Assembly: GCA_017409875.1 (NCBI GenBank)
Contig: JAFQRW010000022.1
Coordinates: forward strand, 72,673 to 110,320
Length of the DNA: 37,648 bases
From: Clostridia bacterium
GTDB lineage: Bacteria > Bacillota > Clostridia > RGIG6154
Reading direction: 5' to 3'
Numbering within the stretch: the stretch's first letter is position 1; each line of letters starts with the position of its first letter. The position numbers were made by a program, and so were the translations under genes. The notes under the pieces are model-generated. The model searched no databases and was not told the DNA's origin. It saw only the letters and a program-made list of their open reading frames with translations. Positions 15,867 to 24,696 of this stretch are shown here, in pieces.

Positions 15867-16700
15867 TTATGTAAGCTTTAGTTTATTTAACAAATCAGGT
15901 ATGCACTGTTCAAAATTGACACCGTAAAACACACCGAGTTCTTTGGTTTTTTCAATGCACACAGGAATGAATTTTGCAGCAATTTCTCCAGCCTCTTTTA
16001 AAGAAAATCCATTTAAAAGCCCTGCCAAGAGCGTACTTGCAAAAACATCCCCTGTCCCATGATACATACCTTCGCTCTCTTTTTCGGTAATATACTCAGT
16101 ATTTCCATCATGACAAATTACAACGCCTGTCTGACCTTTTTTTAGTACTGCACCTGTTATAACAATATCTCCGGCGCAGATTTTTTTAAGTCTTTCAATG
16201 ATTGTATCAAAATAGTCTGTTGTAAACGGAGGATTTATGTACTTAACGCCTGTCATAAACGCGGCCTCAGTAACGTTTGGAACAATAATATCTGCCATTT
16301 TGCAAAGTGAAGCCATTTCTTTTGCAAAACTCATATCAAATCCCGCATACAACTTTCCGTTATCTCCCATTACGGGGTCAACCATAACAAGGGTATCTTG
16401 TTGTTTAAACATTGAAATTATTGTCTTCATGTATTCAATTTGCTTAAACGAACCAAGATATCCGGAATATATAGAGTTAAATTTTATATCAAGCTCTTTA
16501 AAATGCTTTACAACAGGCAGCATATTATGTGTAAGGTCCTCAAATGTGTACCCTTCAAATCCGCCGGTATGCGTAGACAAAATTGCTGTTGGTACAGGGC
16601 AAACCTCAATACCTGCTGCCGAAAGAATCGGCAATGCTGCAGTAAGCGAGCATTTACCAAAGCATGATATATCATGAACTGCCATTACTCTTTTTTGCAT
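15867..16700 (-). CDS. Pyridoxamine/pyridoxal kinase (PdxY-like)
   Basis: A 277-residue ribokinase-fold kinase that phosphorylates vitamin B6 vitamers to give PLP precursors. The opening VMAVHDISCFGKCSLTAALPILSAAG is the pyridoxamine kinase form. VMVDPVMGDNGKLYAGFD is the central conserved block and GTGDVFAST holds the catalytic aspartate (D218). The start is placed at 16700 because GGAGGAG lies five bases upstream. The gene begins 12 bases after the stop of the MATE exporter and may be transcribed with it. Confidence 0.88.
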   Translation of the reverse strand: MQKRVMAVHDISCFGKCSLTAALPILSAAGIEVCPVPTAILSTHTGGFEGYTFEDLTHNMLPVVKHFKELDIKFNSIYSGYLGSFKQIEYMKTIISMFKQQDTLVMVDPVMGDNGKLYAGFDMSFAKEMASLCKMADIIVPNVTEAAFMTGVKYINPPFTTDYFDTIIERLKKICAGDIVITGAVLKKGQTGVVICHDGNTEYITEKESEGMYHGTGDVFASTLLAGLLNGFSLKEAGEIAAKFIPVCIEKTKELGVFYGVNFEQCIPDLLNKLKLT

Positions 16701-16711
16701 AAACTCCTCCA

Positions 16712-18052
16712 CTAATTTACAAGGTCATGAATCCATTTTTTAGATTTATACCTTTTAAAACCAACAATACCCTTTAAAACCTCTTCACTGTTTAATGCGA
16801 TAATAACAAATATCACCGGCAGACCAAGCCAAAGTCCGGTTAAATACACGGCAGGAACACCGATAAACCACACCGCACACATATCAAGCACAAAGCAGTA
16901 TAAAGTATCTCCGCCGCCTCGTAAAACCCCTACTATATTTACATAGTTAAACATTTTAAACGGCATTGCAATTGAAATCACAAGTAAAAACTGCCAGGCA
17001 TAAGTCATTGCAAGAGGTGAAATTTTGTATGGCATTAAAACTACGTTTGACAGCAAAATCAAAACTACCCCTACCACTGCACCAAGACCTGTTGAAATCA
17101 AGACCAAGCGCTTTGAGTAAATCCAAGTGCCTGTTTTGTCCCCCTCGCCGATTTTTTTACCTACCATAACAGCAGCGGCACTTCCTACGCCAATGCAAAG
17201 CGAAGTTAAAATCTGTTCAATATTTTTTACAATCTGATTTGCAGCAACAACCTCTCTGCCAATTCTTCCAAATACTGCGTTATAAACACTTATTCCAAGT
17301 CCCCACATTGTTTCGTTTCCGATTACAGGTAAAACTTTTAGTATATACTTGCGTAAAAAATGCTTGTCAAGCTTAAAATCTTTTGGTTTTAATGCTACAA
17401 TGTTCTTTTTAGCATAAATATAAACAATAAACACAATAACCTCAGTAAATCTTGCAACAAGTGTCGCAATTGCTGCACCTTTTACGCCAAGTGGCGCAAA
17501 TCCCAGTTTCCCAAAAATAAGGCAATAATTCAAAACAGTATTTACCACCAAAGCTGCTGCCGTGATAATAAGCGGCACATGCGCTTTTTCTGTTGATCGA
17601 AGTGCAACTGCAAAACAAAAACTGATTCCAAACATTGGATAGCAAAATGCTGCTATTTTTAAATAGTCTGCACCAAGTGCAATTACTTCAGGGTCATTAG
17701 TAAAAAGTGCAAGGCAGTTTTCGGGAAATAATAAAGCTAAAACGTTAAAAACAACCGAAACTACAACGCACATAACCACTGAATAGGCAATTGGTTTTTT
17801 TAAAGAATCATAATCTCGCTTGCCGAAAAACTGAGCAACAAAAACTGAGGTTCCGCTTGCAATCCCAAAAACCACAAGTGAAAGTATAAAAAACACCTGA
17901 TTTCCAAGTCCTACTGCCGCAACTGAAAGATCTCCCAGTGAGCCAATCATAACAGTGTCTACCATATTCAAAAACGACATCAAAAGGTTTTGAAGTGCAA
18001 TAGGTGTAGCTACTTTTATAAGCAATGAAAAAAACTCTCTGTCTTTAAGCAT
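16712..18052 (-). CDS. MATE family efflux transporter
   Basis: A 446-residue inner-membrane multidrug/toxin extrusion protein with twelve hydrophobic segments in two pseudo-repeats. The first repeat carries PIALQNLLMSFLNMVDTVMIGSLGD and the second VLPVIGNETMWGLGISVYNAVFGRIG, the standard MATE helix 1 and helix 7 blocks. The start at 18052 (MLKDREFFS) follows AAAGGATT; a longer frame to 18097 has a poor start. Substrate and coupling ion are unknown. It lies between the glycerate kinase unit and pyridoxamine kinase. Confidence 0.9.
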   Translation of the reverse strand: MLKDREFFSLLIKVATPIALQNLLMSFLNMVDTVMIGSLGDLSVAAVGLGNQVFFILSLVVFGIASGTSVFVAQFFGKRDYDSLKKPIAYSVVMCVVVSVVFNVLALLFPENCLALFTNDPEVIALGADYLKIAAFCYPMFGISFCFAVALRSTEKAHVPLIITAAALVVNTVLNYCLIFGKLGFAPLGVKGAAIATLVARFTEVIVFIVYIYAKKNIVALKPKDFKLDKHFLRKYILKVLPVIGNETMWGLGISVYNAVFGRIGREVVAANQIVKNIEQILTSLCIGVGSAAAVMVGKKIGEGDKTGTWIYSKRLVLISTGLGAVVGVVLILLSNVVLMPYKISPLAMTYAWQFLLVISIAMPFKMFNYVNIVGVLRGGGDTLYCFVLDMCAVWFIGVPAVYLTGLWLGLPVIFVIIALNSEEVLKGIVGFKRYKSKKWIHDLVN

Positions 18053-18139
18053 CTGATAATCCTTTCTGCATAACTCTACAGTATATAATTTTATCATTTT
18101 TAGGGGTATTTGTCAATGTAAGTGTACCCTTAAAACAAA

Positions 18140-18176
18140 ATAAATAATCACCACCTGTTAGCCTGGTGGTGATTGT
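18140..18176 (-). terminator. Terminator of the glycerate kinase gene
   Basis: AATCACCACC and GGTGGTGATT (18147-18174) form a ten-base-pair stem just past the glycerate kinase stop. The tail on the minus strand is T-rich but interrupted. Confidence 0.7.
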
Positions 18177-18186
18177 TATTCTACGA

Positions 18187-19329
18187 TCAAATGAGTGTTT
18201 TTATGAGCCTGAATACCTGGGATGCTGTGTCTTTTAAGTTTTTATACGCATTGTCACAATCCATTGCTTCTTGTAAGGTGCAAGGTTTTCTTACGATTGG
18301 GAAAAACGCGTCAATTCCATGTTTATTACATTCAATAGCATCATCTGTTACGCAACCTGAAAAAGCAATTACGGGTTTGTTGTATTTTTTAGCAAGCATA
18401 GCGACACCAACAGGTGCTTTGCCCATATATGACTGTCCGTCAAGTCTGCCTTCACCTGTAATAACAACATCTGTATCTTTGATATAGTTTTCCAGTTCAG
18501 TTTCTTTTATTACCAGCTCAATTCCCGATTCAAGGGTCGCTTTTAAATAAGACAGCAAAGCAAAACCCAGCCCTCCTGCTGCTCCTGTTCCGGGCATGTC
18601 TGCATCAGAATCAGGGATGACCTGTTTTGTTAATTCAGCATATTTTTTAAGCCACAAATCCATATCCCTTATCATTTCAGGTGTCGCGCCCTTTTGAGGT
18701 GCGTAAATTTTGCTGCATCCATTTTCTCCGCACAAAACATTTTTTACATCACACGCAACACGGAAAGAGCATTCTTTTAGTTCTTTTGCTACATTATCTG
18801 TCTTAATTCTTACAATATCTTTAAGTCCTTTTGCGCCGAGCGCAACCTGATTTCCGTTTTTATCCAAAAATTCAAATCCAAGTGCCTGAAGCATACCAAT
18901 TCCGCCATCGTTGGTTGCACTTCCACCTATTCCAATAACAAATTTTCGGCATCCTCTTGAAATTGCATCCATTATCATTTCGCCAACACCATATGTAGTT
19001 GTGTTCATTGGATTTCTTTCTTTTTCATCTATAAGGGTGATACCTGCCGCTGCTGACATTTCAATAATAGCCGTTTTTGTTTTTGTTATAATTCCGTAGC
19101 TTGCCTCAATCTTGCTGCCAATTGGATCGGAAACAACAGTCTTTATCATTTCGCCATTTGTTGCAGAAACAATAGCGTCAACTGTACCTTCTCCACCATC
19201 TGCAATGGGAGATATAATTACTTTTGCATCATTATACACCTGCAAAACGCCATCTTTAATAGCTTTTCCAGCCTGAAATGTGCTAAGACTCCCTTTAAAA
19301 GAATCTATTGCAACAACAACGTTCTTCAT
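18187..19329 (-). CDS. glxK: Glycerate kinase (GlxK/GarK family)
   Basis: A 380-residue kinase that phosphorylates glycerate to 2- or 3-phosphoglycerate. The N-terminus VVVAIDSFKGSLSTFQAGKAI and the ADGGEGTVDAIV block (about 43-54) are diagnostic. IGGSATNDGGIGMLQALG and ADMPGTGAAGGLGFALL are later family blocks. The length is normal for the family. It forms a single-gene unit closed by the 18147-18174 hairpin. No tartronate or glyoxylate pathway gene is close by, so it probably serves general glycerate salvage. Confidence 0.93.
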   Translation of the reverse strand: MKNVVVAIDSFKGSLSTFQAGKAIKDGVLQVYNDAKVIISPIADGGEGTVDAIVSATNGEMIKTVVSDPIGSKIEASYGIITKTKTAIIEMSAAAGITLIDEKERNPMNTTTYGVGEMIMDAISRGCRKFVIGIGGSATNDGGIGMLQALGFEFLDKNGNQVALGAKGLKDIVRIKTDNVAKELKECSFRVACDVKNVLCGENGCSKIYAPQKGATPEMIRDMDLWLKKYAELTKQVIPDSDADMPGTGAAGGLGFALLSYLKATLESGIELVIKETELENYIKDTDVVITGEGRLDGQSYMGKAPVGVAMLAKKYNKPVIAFSGCVTDDAIECNKHGIDAFFPIVRKPCTLQEAMDCDNAYKNLKDTASQVFRLIKTLI

Positions 19330-19386
19330 TACATTTCACCTCAAACTTATTTTATCACTTTTTGCCTGCACAGTAAACTTTTTTGG

Positions 19387-19950
19387 CTACATATTTTCAT
19401 ACAGATTTATTTCTTTTAAACATTTTCTCCATTTTTTCCAGTCAGGGCAAATTTTTTCTAATTCTTCATAAAATTTGCTTGAATGATTTGGTTGTAAAAA
19501 ATGCGTAAATTCATGAAGTACTACATATTCTATGCAACCGGCCGGAGCATACATCAGATTAATATTAAATGTTAAAACTTTTTTTGTTATATTACAGCTA
19601 CCCCACCGTGAAACCATCTTCCGGAACTTAATTTTAGGGTGTTCGATTCCGCGACTTTCAAAATATGGGTAAATATTTTTACAAAGCTTTAAAATTACAT
19701 CCTTTATCTCATCTTCGTTAAAATACTTTTTATTTACTTGTTCTGATTTGTCCTTATAATTTTTTAAAGCTTTTGTTATAAAATCTGCTCTTGAAAGTAC
19801 AAACTCATCAATAATTTTTAAGGGTATACCTCTGTTTGCAGACACAAAAACCGTAGCGTTTGGTTTTATGCGAAGATTTATATTTTTAACATTTTTTAAA
19901 GTAAGCTCATAGCTTAATTCATTACCGTTATATGTAACTGTTCTTATCAT
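19387..19950 (-). CDS. YgjP-type zinc metalloprotease (DUF45)
   Basis: A 187-residue protein of the YgjP/DUF45 metallopeptidase family. RWGSCNITKKVLTFNINLMYAPAGCIEYVVLHEFTHFLQPNHS contains the zinc motif HEFTH (146-150) and the third ligand H156. The preceding RWGSC block is also typical. The start at 19950 (MIRTVTYNG) fits family N-termini and follows AGGTG. It lies on the minus strand between glycerate kinase and the PqqD-like gene. Substrates of the family are not established. Confidence 0.88.
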   Translation of the reverse strand: MIRTVTYNGNELSYELTLKNVKNINLRIKPNATVFVSANRGIPLKIIDEFVLSRADFITKALKNYKDKSEQVNKKYFNEDEIKDVILKLCKNIYPYFESRGIEHPKIKFRKMVSRWGSCNITKKVLTFNINLMYAPAGCIEYVVLHEFTHFLQPNHSSKFYEELEKICPDWKKWRKCLKEINLYENM

Positions 19951-19965
19951 ACAAGCACCTACCCA

Positions 19966-20005
19966 ATAACTGCAAAAAGTCTGTGCTTTTAACACAGACT
20001 TTTAA
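19966..20005 (-). terminator. Terminator of the PepD-OPT-PqqD unit
   Basis: AAAAGTCTGTG and CACAGACTTTT (19975-20003) form an eleven-base-pair stem directly after the PqqD-like stop codon. A five-T run lies at the base of the 3' arm on the minus strand. Confidence 0.75.
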
Positions 20006-20341
20006 TTAATCAACAAACCCATAGCTTTGCAAAATACTGATATATTTTGATAATCTCTCATACAGTGGATTTGCCTTTTCTCCAAATTTTTCTTCAACAA
20101 GTTTTCCAATGTCAACCAAAGACGTCTCGCCGTCTAAATGTTTCCATATAAAACTGCCCATTTCATCAAGATGGATATAACTTGTTTTAGGTTTTTTAAA
20201 GAATTTCTGAGCAATTCTGTTGAAAAAGCCTTTATTTTCAATTTCAAGTGTTACTACATCATTTTCAATATGCCACTTAATGTGAACAGCCCTCTTTGGC
20301 TTTTTCTCCAAAAAATCCTGCGGGATAACATTCTTTTTCAT
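20006..20341 (-). CDS. PqqD-family (RRE-like) protein
   Basis: A 111-residue PqqD-like protein. The C-terminal half (SYIHLDEMGSFIWKHLDGETSLVDIGKLVEEKFG, then a helix ending ILQSYGFVD) is the winged-helix PqqD fold that in RiPP pathways binds precursor leader peptides. The N-terminal ~45 residues are basic (FLEKKPKRAVHIKWH). Its ATG is three bases past the OPT transporter stop, so the genes are co-translated. No precursor peptide or radical SAM gene is next to it; the nearest RiPP pair (SCIFF) is 15 kb away and the maturase has its own recognition domain. Role unknown. Confidence 0.8.
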   Translation of the reverse strand: MKKNVIPQDFLEKKPKRAVHIKWHIENDVVTLEIENKGFFNRIAQKFFKKPKTSYIHLDEMGSFIWKHLDGETSLVDIGKLVEEKFGEKANPLYERLSKYISILQSYGFVD

Positions 20342-20344
20342 AGT

Positions 20345-22252
20345 TTAGCTTCTCTTTTTCCAAACAGAAAACTTAAGAACAGTTAATATTATAATTGCAA
20401 ATAAAGCCAGACCGCCAATATTCATTAAAGGAGCAGACAGTCCAAGCTTGCTTGATAAATCAATCATTTCACCGAAACCAAACACAGCCAAAAGTGCCAG
20501 CAGTATTCCAACTAAGCCTTCACCTGCAATCATTCCCGAGCAGAATAAAACACCGTCGTTTATAATAGCTTTCTTTTCATCTTCATTTTTCTTGATTTTT
20601 TCAAGTGCCAGACGTACAAGACCGCCAACCATAATACAAGCATTAAGCTGAACAGGAAGATAAACACCTATTGCAAAAGGAAGTACCGGAATTCCAACAA
20701 CCTCAACAACTATAGCAATAAACACACCGATAAATACAAGTGCCCAGGGAAGATTTCCTTCCATAACACCTTCTATAATGAGTTTCATAAGTGTTGCCTG
20801 AGGAGCTGCTAACTCGTCTGTTCCAAATCCCCATGCCATATCTAAAAGATAAAGTGTTCCGCCGATTGCAAACGCTGAGGCAATTACTCCAACAATTTCA
20901 CCTATCTGTTGTTTTTTAGGTGTTGCACCTAAAAGATATCCTGTTTTTAAGTCTTGTGAAGTGTCGCCTGCTATTGCAGAAACTATACAAATAATTGAGC
21001 CGATAGCAATAGCACTGCACATTCCTGCAATACCCTGGTAACCAGTAAGCTTTAAGATTAGTGTTGCTATTAAAAGTGTCGCAATAGCCATTCCTGAAAC
21101 TGGGTTGTTACTGCTTCCAACCAAACCAACCATTCTTGAAGAAACAGTTGCAAAAAAGAAACCGAACACAACAACAATTATCGCACCGATTAAAGTAACC
21201 GGAATAGCAGGAACAAGCCAAACCAAAAGTGTAAGAACTGCTATTACAAGCAAAACCACCTTGATATTTATATCACGTTCTGTTCGTTCATTTGAGTTAG
21301 CGCCTCCGGCAGAAGATATACTTTTCATCGCACCGCTGAAAGTTTTTACAATTAAAGGAAGCGACTTAATAAGACTGATTATACCACCTGCTGCCAAAGC
21401 ACCTGCACCAATATATCTTATATAAGAGCTCCAGATTGCACCTGCACCGCCTGCTGCGTGCATTTCACCAATCGGAACAGTGCCGGGATAGAGAGTAATA
21501 TCTGCGCCAAAAAGCACAATTAAAGGAATGATAACAAGCCAGCTTAATACACCGCCTGCGAACATATATGATGAAATTCTTGCTCCGCAAATGTAACCCA
21601 CGCTCATAACTGCAGGATAAATCTGTGTACCAATTTCACCCGCAAAGCCTTTAACACTTGCAGAAATTTCACCTGAAACAACCCTAAGACCGTCAATAAT
21701 GAATTTGAAAAGCGCTGCAAAGCCCATACCTGCAAATACTGTAGATGCCTTTGCGCCACCTTCTTCACCTGCAAGCAAAACCTCTGCACAAGCAGTACCT
21801 TCAGGATATGGTAAAACGCCATGTTCTTTAACAATCAGCGCATTACGAAGAGGAACCATAAAGAACACACCCAAAAGTCCGCCTAAAAGTGCGATTAATG
21901 TAATTTCTATAATGCTTGGATTTTCTGTTTTTCCCTCTGCTGCCCACAAAAATAAGGCAGGAAGAGTAAATATAGCACCTGCAGCTAAAGACTCTCCGGC
22001 AGAACCGATTGTCTGCACGATATTACTTTCTAATATTGAATTCTTTCGCATAATCACTCTGATAACGCCCATTGCAATAACTGCAGCAGGAATTGAAGCA
22101 GACACTGTCATGCCGACTCTTAAGCCTAAATATGCGTTAGCTGCACCAAATACAACAGCTAAAATAACACCGATAATAATTGAAGTAACAGTTATTTCAG
22201 GTGTTACTTTTTCTGCCGGTATATACGGCTTAAAATCATTTTTGTTATTCAT
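20345..22252 (-). CDS. Oligopeptide transporter, OPT family
   Basis: A 635-residue OPT-family transporter, a proton-coupled importer of peptides or metal-peptide complexes. GAANAYLGLRVGMTVSASIPAAVIAMG near residue 36 and LPYPEGTACAEVLLAGEEGG near 145 are the bacterial OPT signatures. About sixteen hydrophobic segments are visible. It lies below pepD in the same direction and overlaps tightly with the PqqD-like gene. The three genes make a peptide-uptake and hydrolysis unit. Confidence 0.93.
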   Translation of the reverse strand: MNNKNDFKPYIPAEKVTPEITVTSIIIGVILAVVFGAANAYLGLRVGMTVSASIPAAVIAMGVIRVIMRKNSILESNIVQTIGSAGESLAAGAIFTLPALFLWAAEGKTENPSIIEITLIALLGGLLGVFFMVPLRNALIVKEHGVLPYPEGTACAEVLLAGEEGGAKASTVFAGMGFAALFKFIIDGLRVVSGEISASVKGFAGEIGTQIYPAVMSVGYICGARISSYMFAGGVLSWLVIIPLIVLFGADITLYPGTVPIGEMHAAGGAGAIWSSYIRYIGAGALAAGGIISLIKSLPLIVKTFSGAMKSISSAGGANSNERTERDINIKVVLLVIAVLTLLVWLVPAIPVTLIGAIIVVVFGFFFATVSSRMVGLVGSSNNPVSGMAIATLLIATLILKLTGYQGIAGMCSAIAIGSIICIVSAIAGDTSQDLKTGYLLGATPKKQQIGEIVGVIASAFAIGGTLYLLDMAWGFGTDELAAPQATLMKLIIEGVMEGNLPWALVFIGVFIAIVVEVVGIPVLPFAIGVYLPVQLNACIMVGGLVRLALEKIKKNEDEKKAIINDGVLFCSGMIAGEGLVGILLALLAVFGFGEMIDLSSKLGLSAPLMNIGGLALFAIIILTVLKFSVWKKRS

Positions 22253-22339
22253 AAAAAACTCCGTTCCGCCAATTTAATGGGCTTAGTAAATATTGATGAC
22301 ATTTTATCATATATAACAACAAAAAGCAACATTTTTCGG

Positions 22340-23773
22340 TTATTTGCACTTTTTTAGTATTTCTAATACGCACTCAAAAATATCCTTCACAGAAGAAATC
22401 CTTAATTTTTCGCCTGTTGTATGGACATCAATAATTTCCGGACCGATTGCAACACAGTCAAGGTCGTTTATTTTATCTGCAAACATACCGCACTCAAGTC
22501 CTGCGTGTATCGCTACAATTTCAGGGGTAAACCCGAGCTTTTCTTTATAAGCCTGTTTACATATTTCCTGTAGTTTTGAATCTGATTTAAACTCCCAAGG
22601 ATAGTATGCACCGTACGATTTCGTGTTACAACCAAATAATGAGAAAAACGTTTTTAACTTCTCTTCCAAAGCACAAAGTGCTGTTCTTTTATTGCTCCTT
22701 AACAAGAAATGAAACCCTATATTATCGTCATTAGTACTTACAATCCCAAGGTTTAATGATGTTTCTACCAAGCCTTCGATTGACGCGCTCATCTTGATAA
22801 CGCCATCAGGAACCTGACTTAGCATATATACTATTTTTTCAGTCTCTGGCAAGGCAATAACATCAAACTCACCGCCTGACATTTCAATTTCCCAATCAAA
22901 ACCTTCCTCACGATCTGAAATTTCACACTTGATTTGTTCAAGATATTCCTTAAGCGGCTGTGTAATTTTTTCATCAGCAAAAATTTCAATTTCGCATCTG
23001 TTTGTAATAGCATTACCCTTATCTCCGCCATTTACCGAAATAATTTCAAAATTTTCTTCAAAGCTTAAATGGTTTAAAATTCTGCCTGCCAAAACATTTG
23101 CATTTGCTCTTCCTTTATCTATTTCAACGCCTGAATGTCCGCCTTTTAACCCTTTTACTACGAGCTTGATGCATTTGCCAGGCTTTCTTTCTTTTTTTAT
23201 TGGAATTAAAGCCTCAACATCACAACCGCCTGCACAAGAAACTGTAACTGTTTTAGGATCTTCTGCATCAATATTTATCATTTTTTTTGATTTTAAACCG
23301 GAACAATCTATCTTTGATGCGCCAATTAGCCCTATTTCTTCATCAACTGTAAATACAGCTTCAATATCAGGATGGCAGATGGTTTTATCCTCTAAAATTG
23401 CCATAATCATAGCCATAGCTATTCCGTTGTCGGCACCAAGGGTTGTCCCGCTTGCCTTAATAAAATCGCCTTCAATACGAGGTGTAATTCCGTCTTTTTT
23501 AAAATCAAATTCCAAACCGGATTCTTTTTGACACACTATATCCATATGCCCTTGAAGCATTACTGTATCTGAATTTTCATATCCTTTTGAAGCGGGTTTG
23601 AAAATAACTATATTTCCTGCTTCGTCTTTATATGCATTAAGTCCGTTTTTATCTGCAAATTCAAGACAGTAATCTCCTATTTTTTGCATATCTCCCGAAC
23701 CTCTGGGCACACTGCAAATCTCTTCAAAAATTTCAAACACTCTTTTTGGGTCTAAATTACTTAAATTTCCCAC
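22340..23773 (-). CDS. pepD: Aminoacyl-histidine dipeptidase (PepD, M20 family)
   Basis: A 477-residue M20C metallopeptidase that cleaves Xaa-His and similar dipeptides. The di-zinc site is visible as QGHMDIVCQ (H76, D78), ADNGIAMAM (aspartate bridge) and TVDEEIGLIGA (general-base and metal glutamates). C-terminal IHAGLECGMFADKIND and DVHTTGEKLRISS complete the active site. The start codon is GTG, with GGGAG nine bases upstream. It heads the unit with OPT and PqqD, consistent with hydrolysis of imported dipeptides. Confidence 0.94.
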   Translation of the reverse strand: MGNLSNLDPKRVFEIFEEICSVPRGSGDMQKIGDYCLEFADKNGLNAYKDEAGNIVIFKPASKGYENSDTVMLQGHMDIVCQKESGLEFDFKKDGITPRIEGDFIKASGTTLGADNGIAMAMIMAILEDKTICHPDIEAVFTVDEEIGLIGASKIDCSGLKSKKMINIDAEDPKTVTVSCAGGCDVEALIPIKKERKPGKCIKLVVKGLKGGHSGVEIDKGRANANVLAGRILNHLSFEENFEIISVNGGDKGNAITNRCEIEIFADEKITQPLKEYLEQIKCEISDREEGFDWEIEMSGGEFDVIALPETEKIVYMLSQVPDGVIKMSASIEGLVETSLNLGIVSTNDDNIGFHFLLRSNKRTALCALEEKLKTFFSLFGCNTKSYGAYYPWEFKSDSKLQEICKQAYKEKLGFTPEIVAIHAGLECGMFADKINDLDCVAIGPEIIDVHTTGEKLRISSVKDIFECVLEILKKCK

Positions 23774-23827
23774 TTTTTAATGCTCCCTTAACTGTTTTTT
23801 CTTATTGTTTGCGAAATTTCAAATAAA

Positions 23828-23875
23828 TATTAAAAAACCGGCAATATCCTTTTTGCAGAACATCGCCGGTTTAAT
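23828..23875 (-). terminator. purC terminator
   Basis: AAACCGGC and GCCGGTTT (23835-23842, 23865-23872) pair over a 22-base loop, with a T run following on the minus strand, just after the purC stop. Confidence 0.75.
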
Positions 23876-23882
23876 AGCTAAA

Positions 23883-24566
23883 TTATCTGTTTAAAATCAA
23901 CTTAGTAAGTTCAACAGGGTCAACGATTTTTCCATCTTTATAAACTCTCATATTTCCTGATGCTATTTCGTCAATCAAAATAACTTCACCGTTGTTATAA
24001 CCAAATTCAAACTTAATATCCCACAAATCAAGACCGATTGATTTGAGATCGTCAGCAACAATCTTTGTGATTTTAAGCGTTTGCTGTTTCATGCTTTCAA
24101 ACATTTCAGCAGTCATAATACCAAGTGCTGCAAGACCTTCAGCTGTAACAAGCGGATCGCCCTTTGCGTCATCTTTTAATGTGCATTCAACATAACCACC
24201 ATCTAATATGGTACCGTCTTTAATATACTCACCATATCTTCTGATAAAGCTTCCTGTAGCGACAAGACGGCAAATAACTTCAAGTCCGTGTCCGAATACT
24301 GTTGCAGGAAGAACTTCCATTGTTGCATCATCAACATTTGCATTTACATAATGAGTTTTGATTCCTGCATCCTTTAACATATCGAAATAATAAACAGAAG
24401 TTCTAAGATTAGCTTTTCCTATTCCTTCGATTGTTAAACCAACTGAATTTTCACCCGGATCGAAAACACCGTCTTTACCTGTGCAGTCGTCTTTGAATTT
24501 GAGCATTACGTTACCGTTTTCAAGTTCAAAAACATCTTTAGTTTTACCTTCATAAATTTTTTTCAT
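23883..24566 (-). CDS. purC: SAICAR synthetase (phosphoribosylaminoimidazole-succinocarboxamide synthase)
   Basis: A 227-residue enzyme of de novo purine synthesis that joins CAIR and aspartate with ATP to give SAICAR. The sequence starts [20 protein letters not shown], the standard PurC opening. [16 protein letters not shown] and [27 protein letters not shown] are the conserved substrate and metal segments. The length is normal. It is alone rather than in a pur operon, with its own promoter, terminator, and a palindrome in its 5' leader. Confidence 0.96.
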   Translation of the reverse strand: MKKIYEGKTKDVFELENGNVMLKFKDDCTGKDGVFDPGENSVGLTIEGIGKANLRTSVYYFDMLKDAGIKTHYVNANVDDATMEVLPATVFGHGLEVICRLVATGSFIRRYGEYIKDGTILDGGYVECTLKDDAKGDPLVTAEGLAALGIMTAEMFESMKQQTLKITKIVADDLKSIGLDLWDIKFEFGYNNGEVILIDEIASGNMRVYKDGKIVDPVELTKLILNR

Positions 24567-24591
24567 AAATCAAAACTCCTTTTGTTATATA

Positions 24592-24606
24592 GTAATGTAA
24601 CATTAC
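24592..24606. promoter_or_regulatory. 15-bp palindrome in the purC leader
   Basis: GTAATGTAACATTAC is a perfect inverted repeat of two 7-base arms around one A. It lies about 25 bases downstream of the predicted -10 box and 26 bases upstream of the purC ATG, a position where a bound repressor would block transcription. It does not resemble the Bacillus PurR box. Confidence 0.5.
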
Positions 24607-24631
24607 ATATGTTGTAAATTTAACACAGTGT

Positions 24632-24660
24632 ATTTTACCACATCATCTTTAAAAAATCAA
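24632..24660 (-). promoter_or_regulatory. purC promoter
   Basis: TTGATT (24655-24660) and TAAAAT (24632-24637) with a 17-base spacer on the minus strand. Confidence 0.65.
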
Positions 24661-24696
24661 TATTTATCCATAGTTTTTTTACAAAAAAACACAAAA

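Noticed and set aside
21699-22277. A 192-codon plus-strand open frame
   Set aside because: It is antisense to the OPT transporter and lacks a start site with a ribosome-binding sequence.
22929-23531. A 200-codon plus-strand open frame
   Set aside because: It is antisense to pepD, which has clear M20 metallopeptidase motifs; the opposite frame shows no family features.
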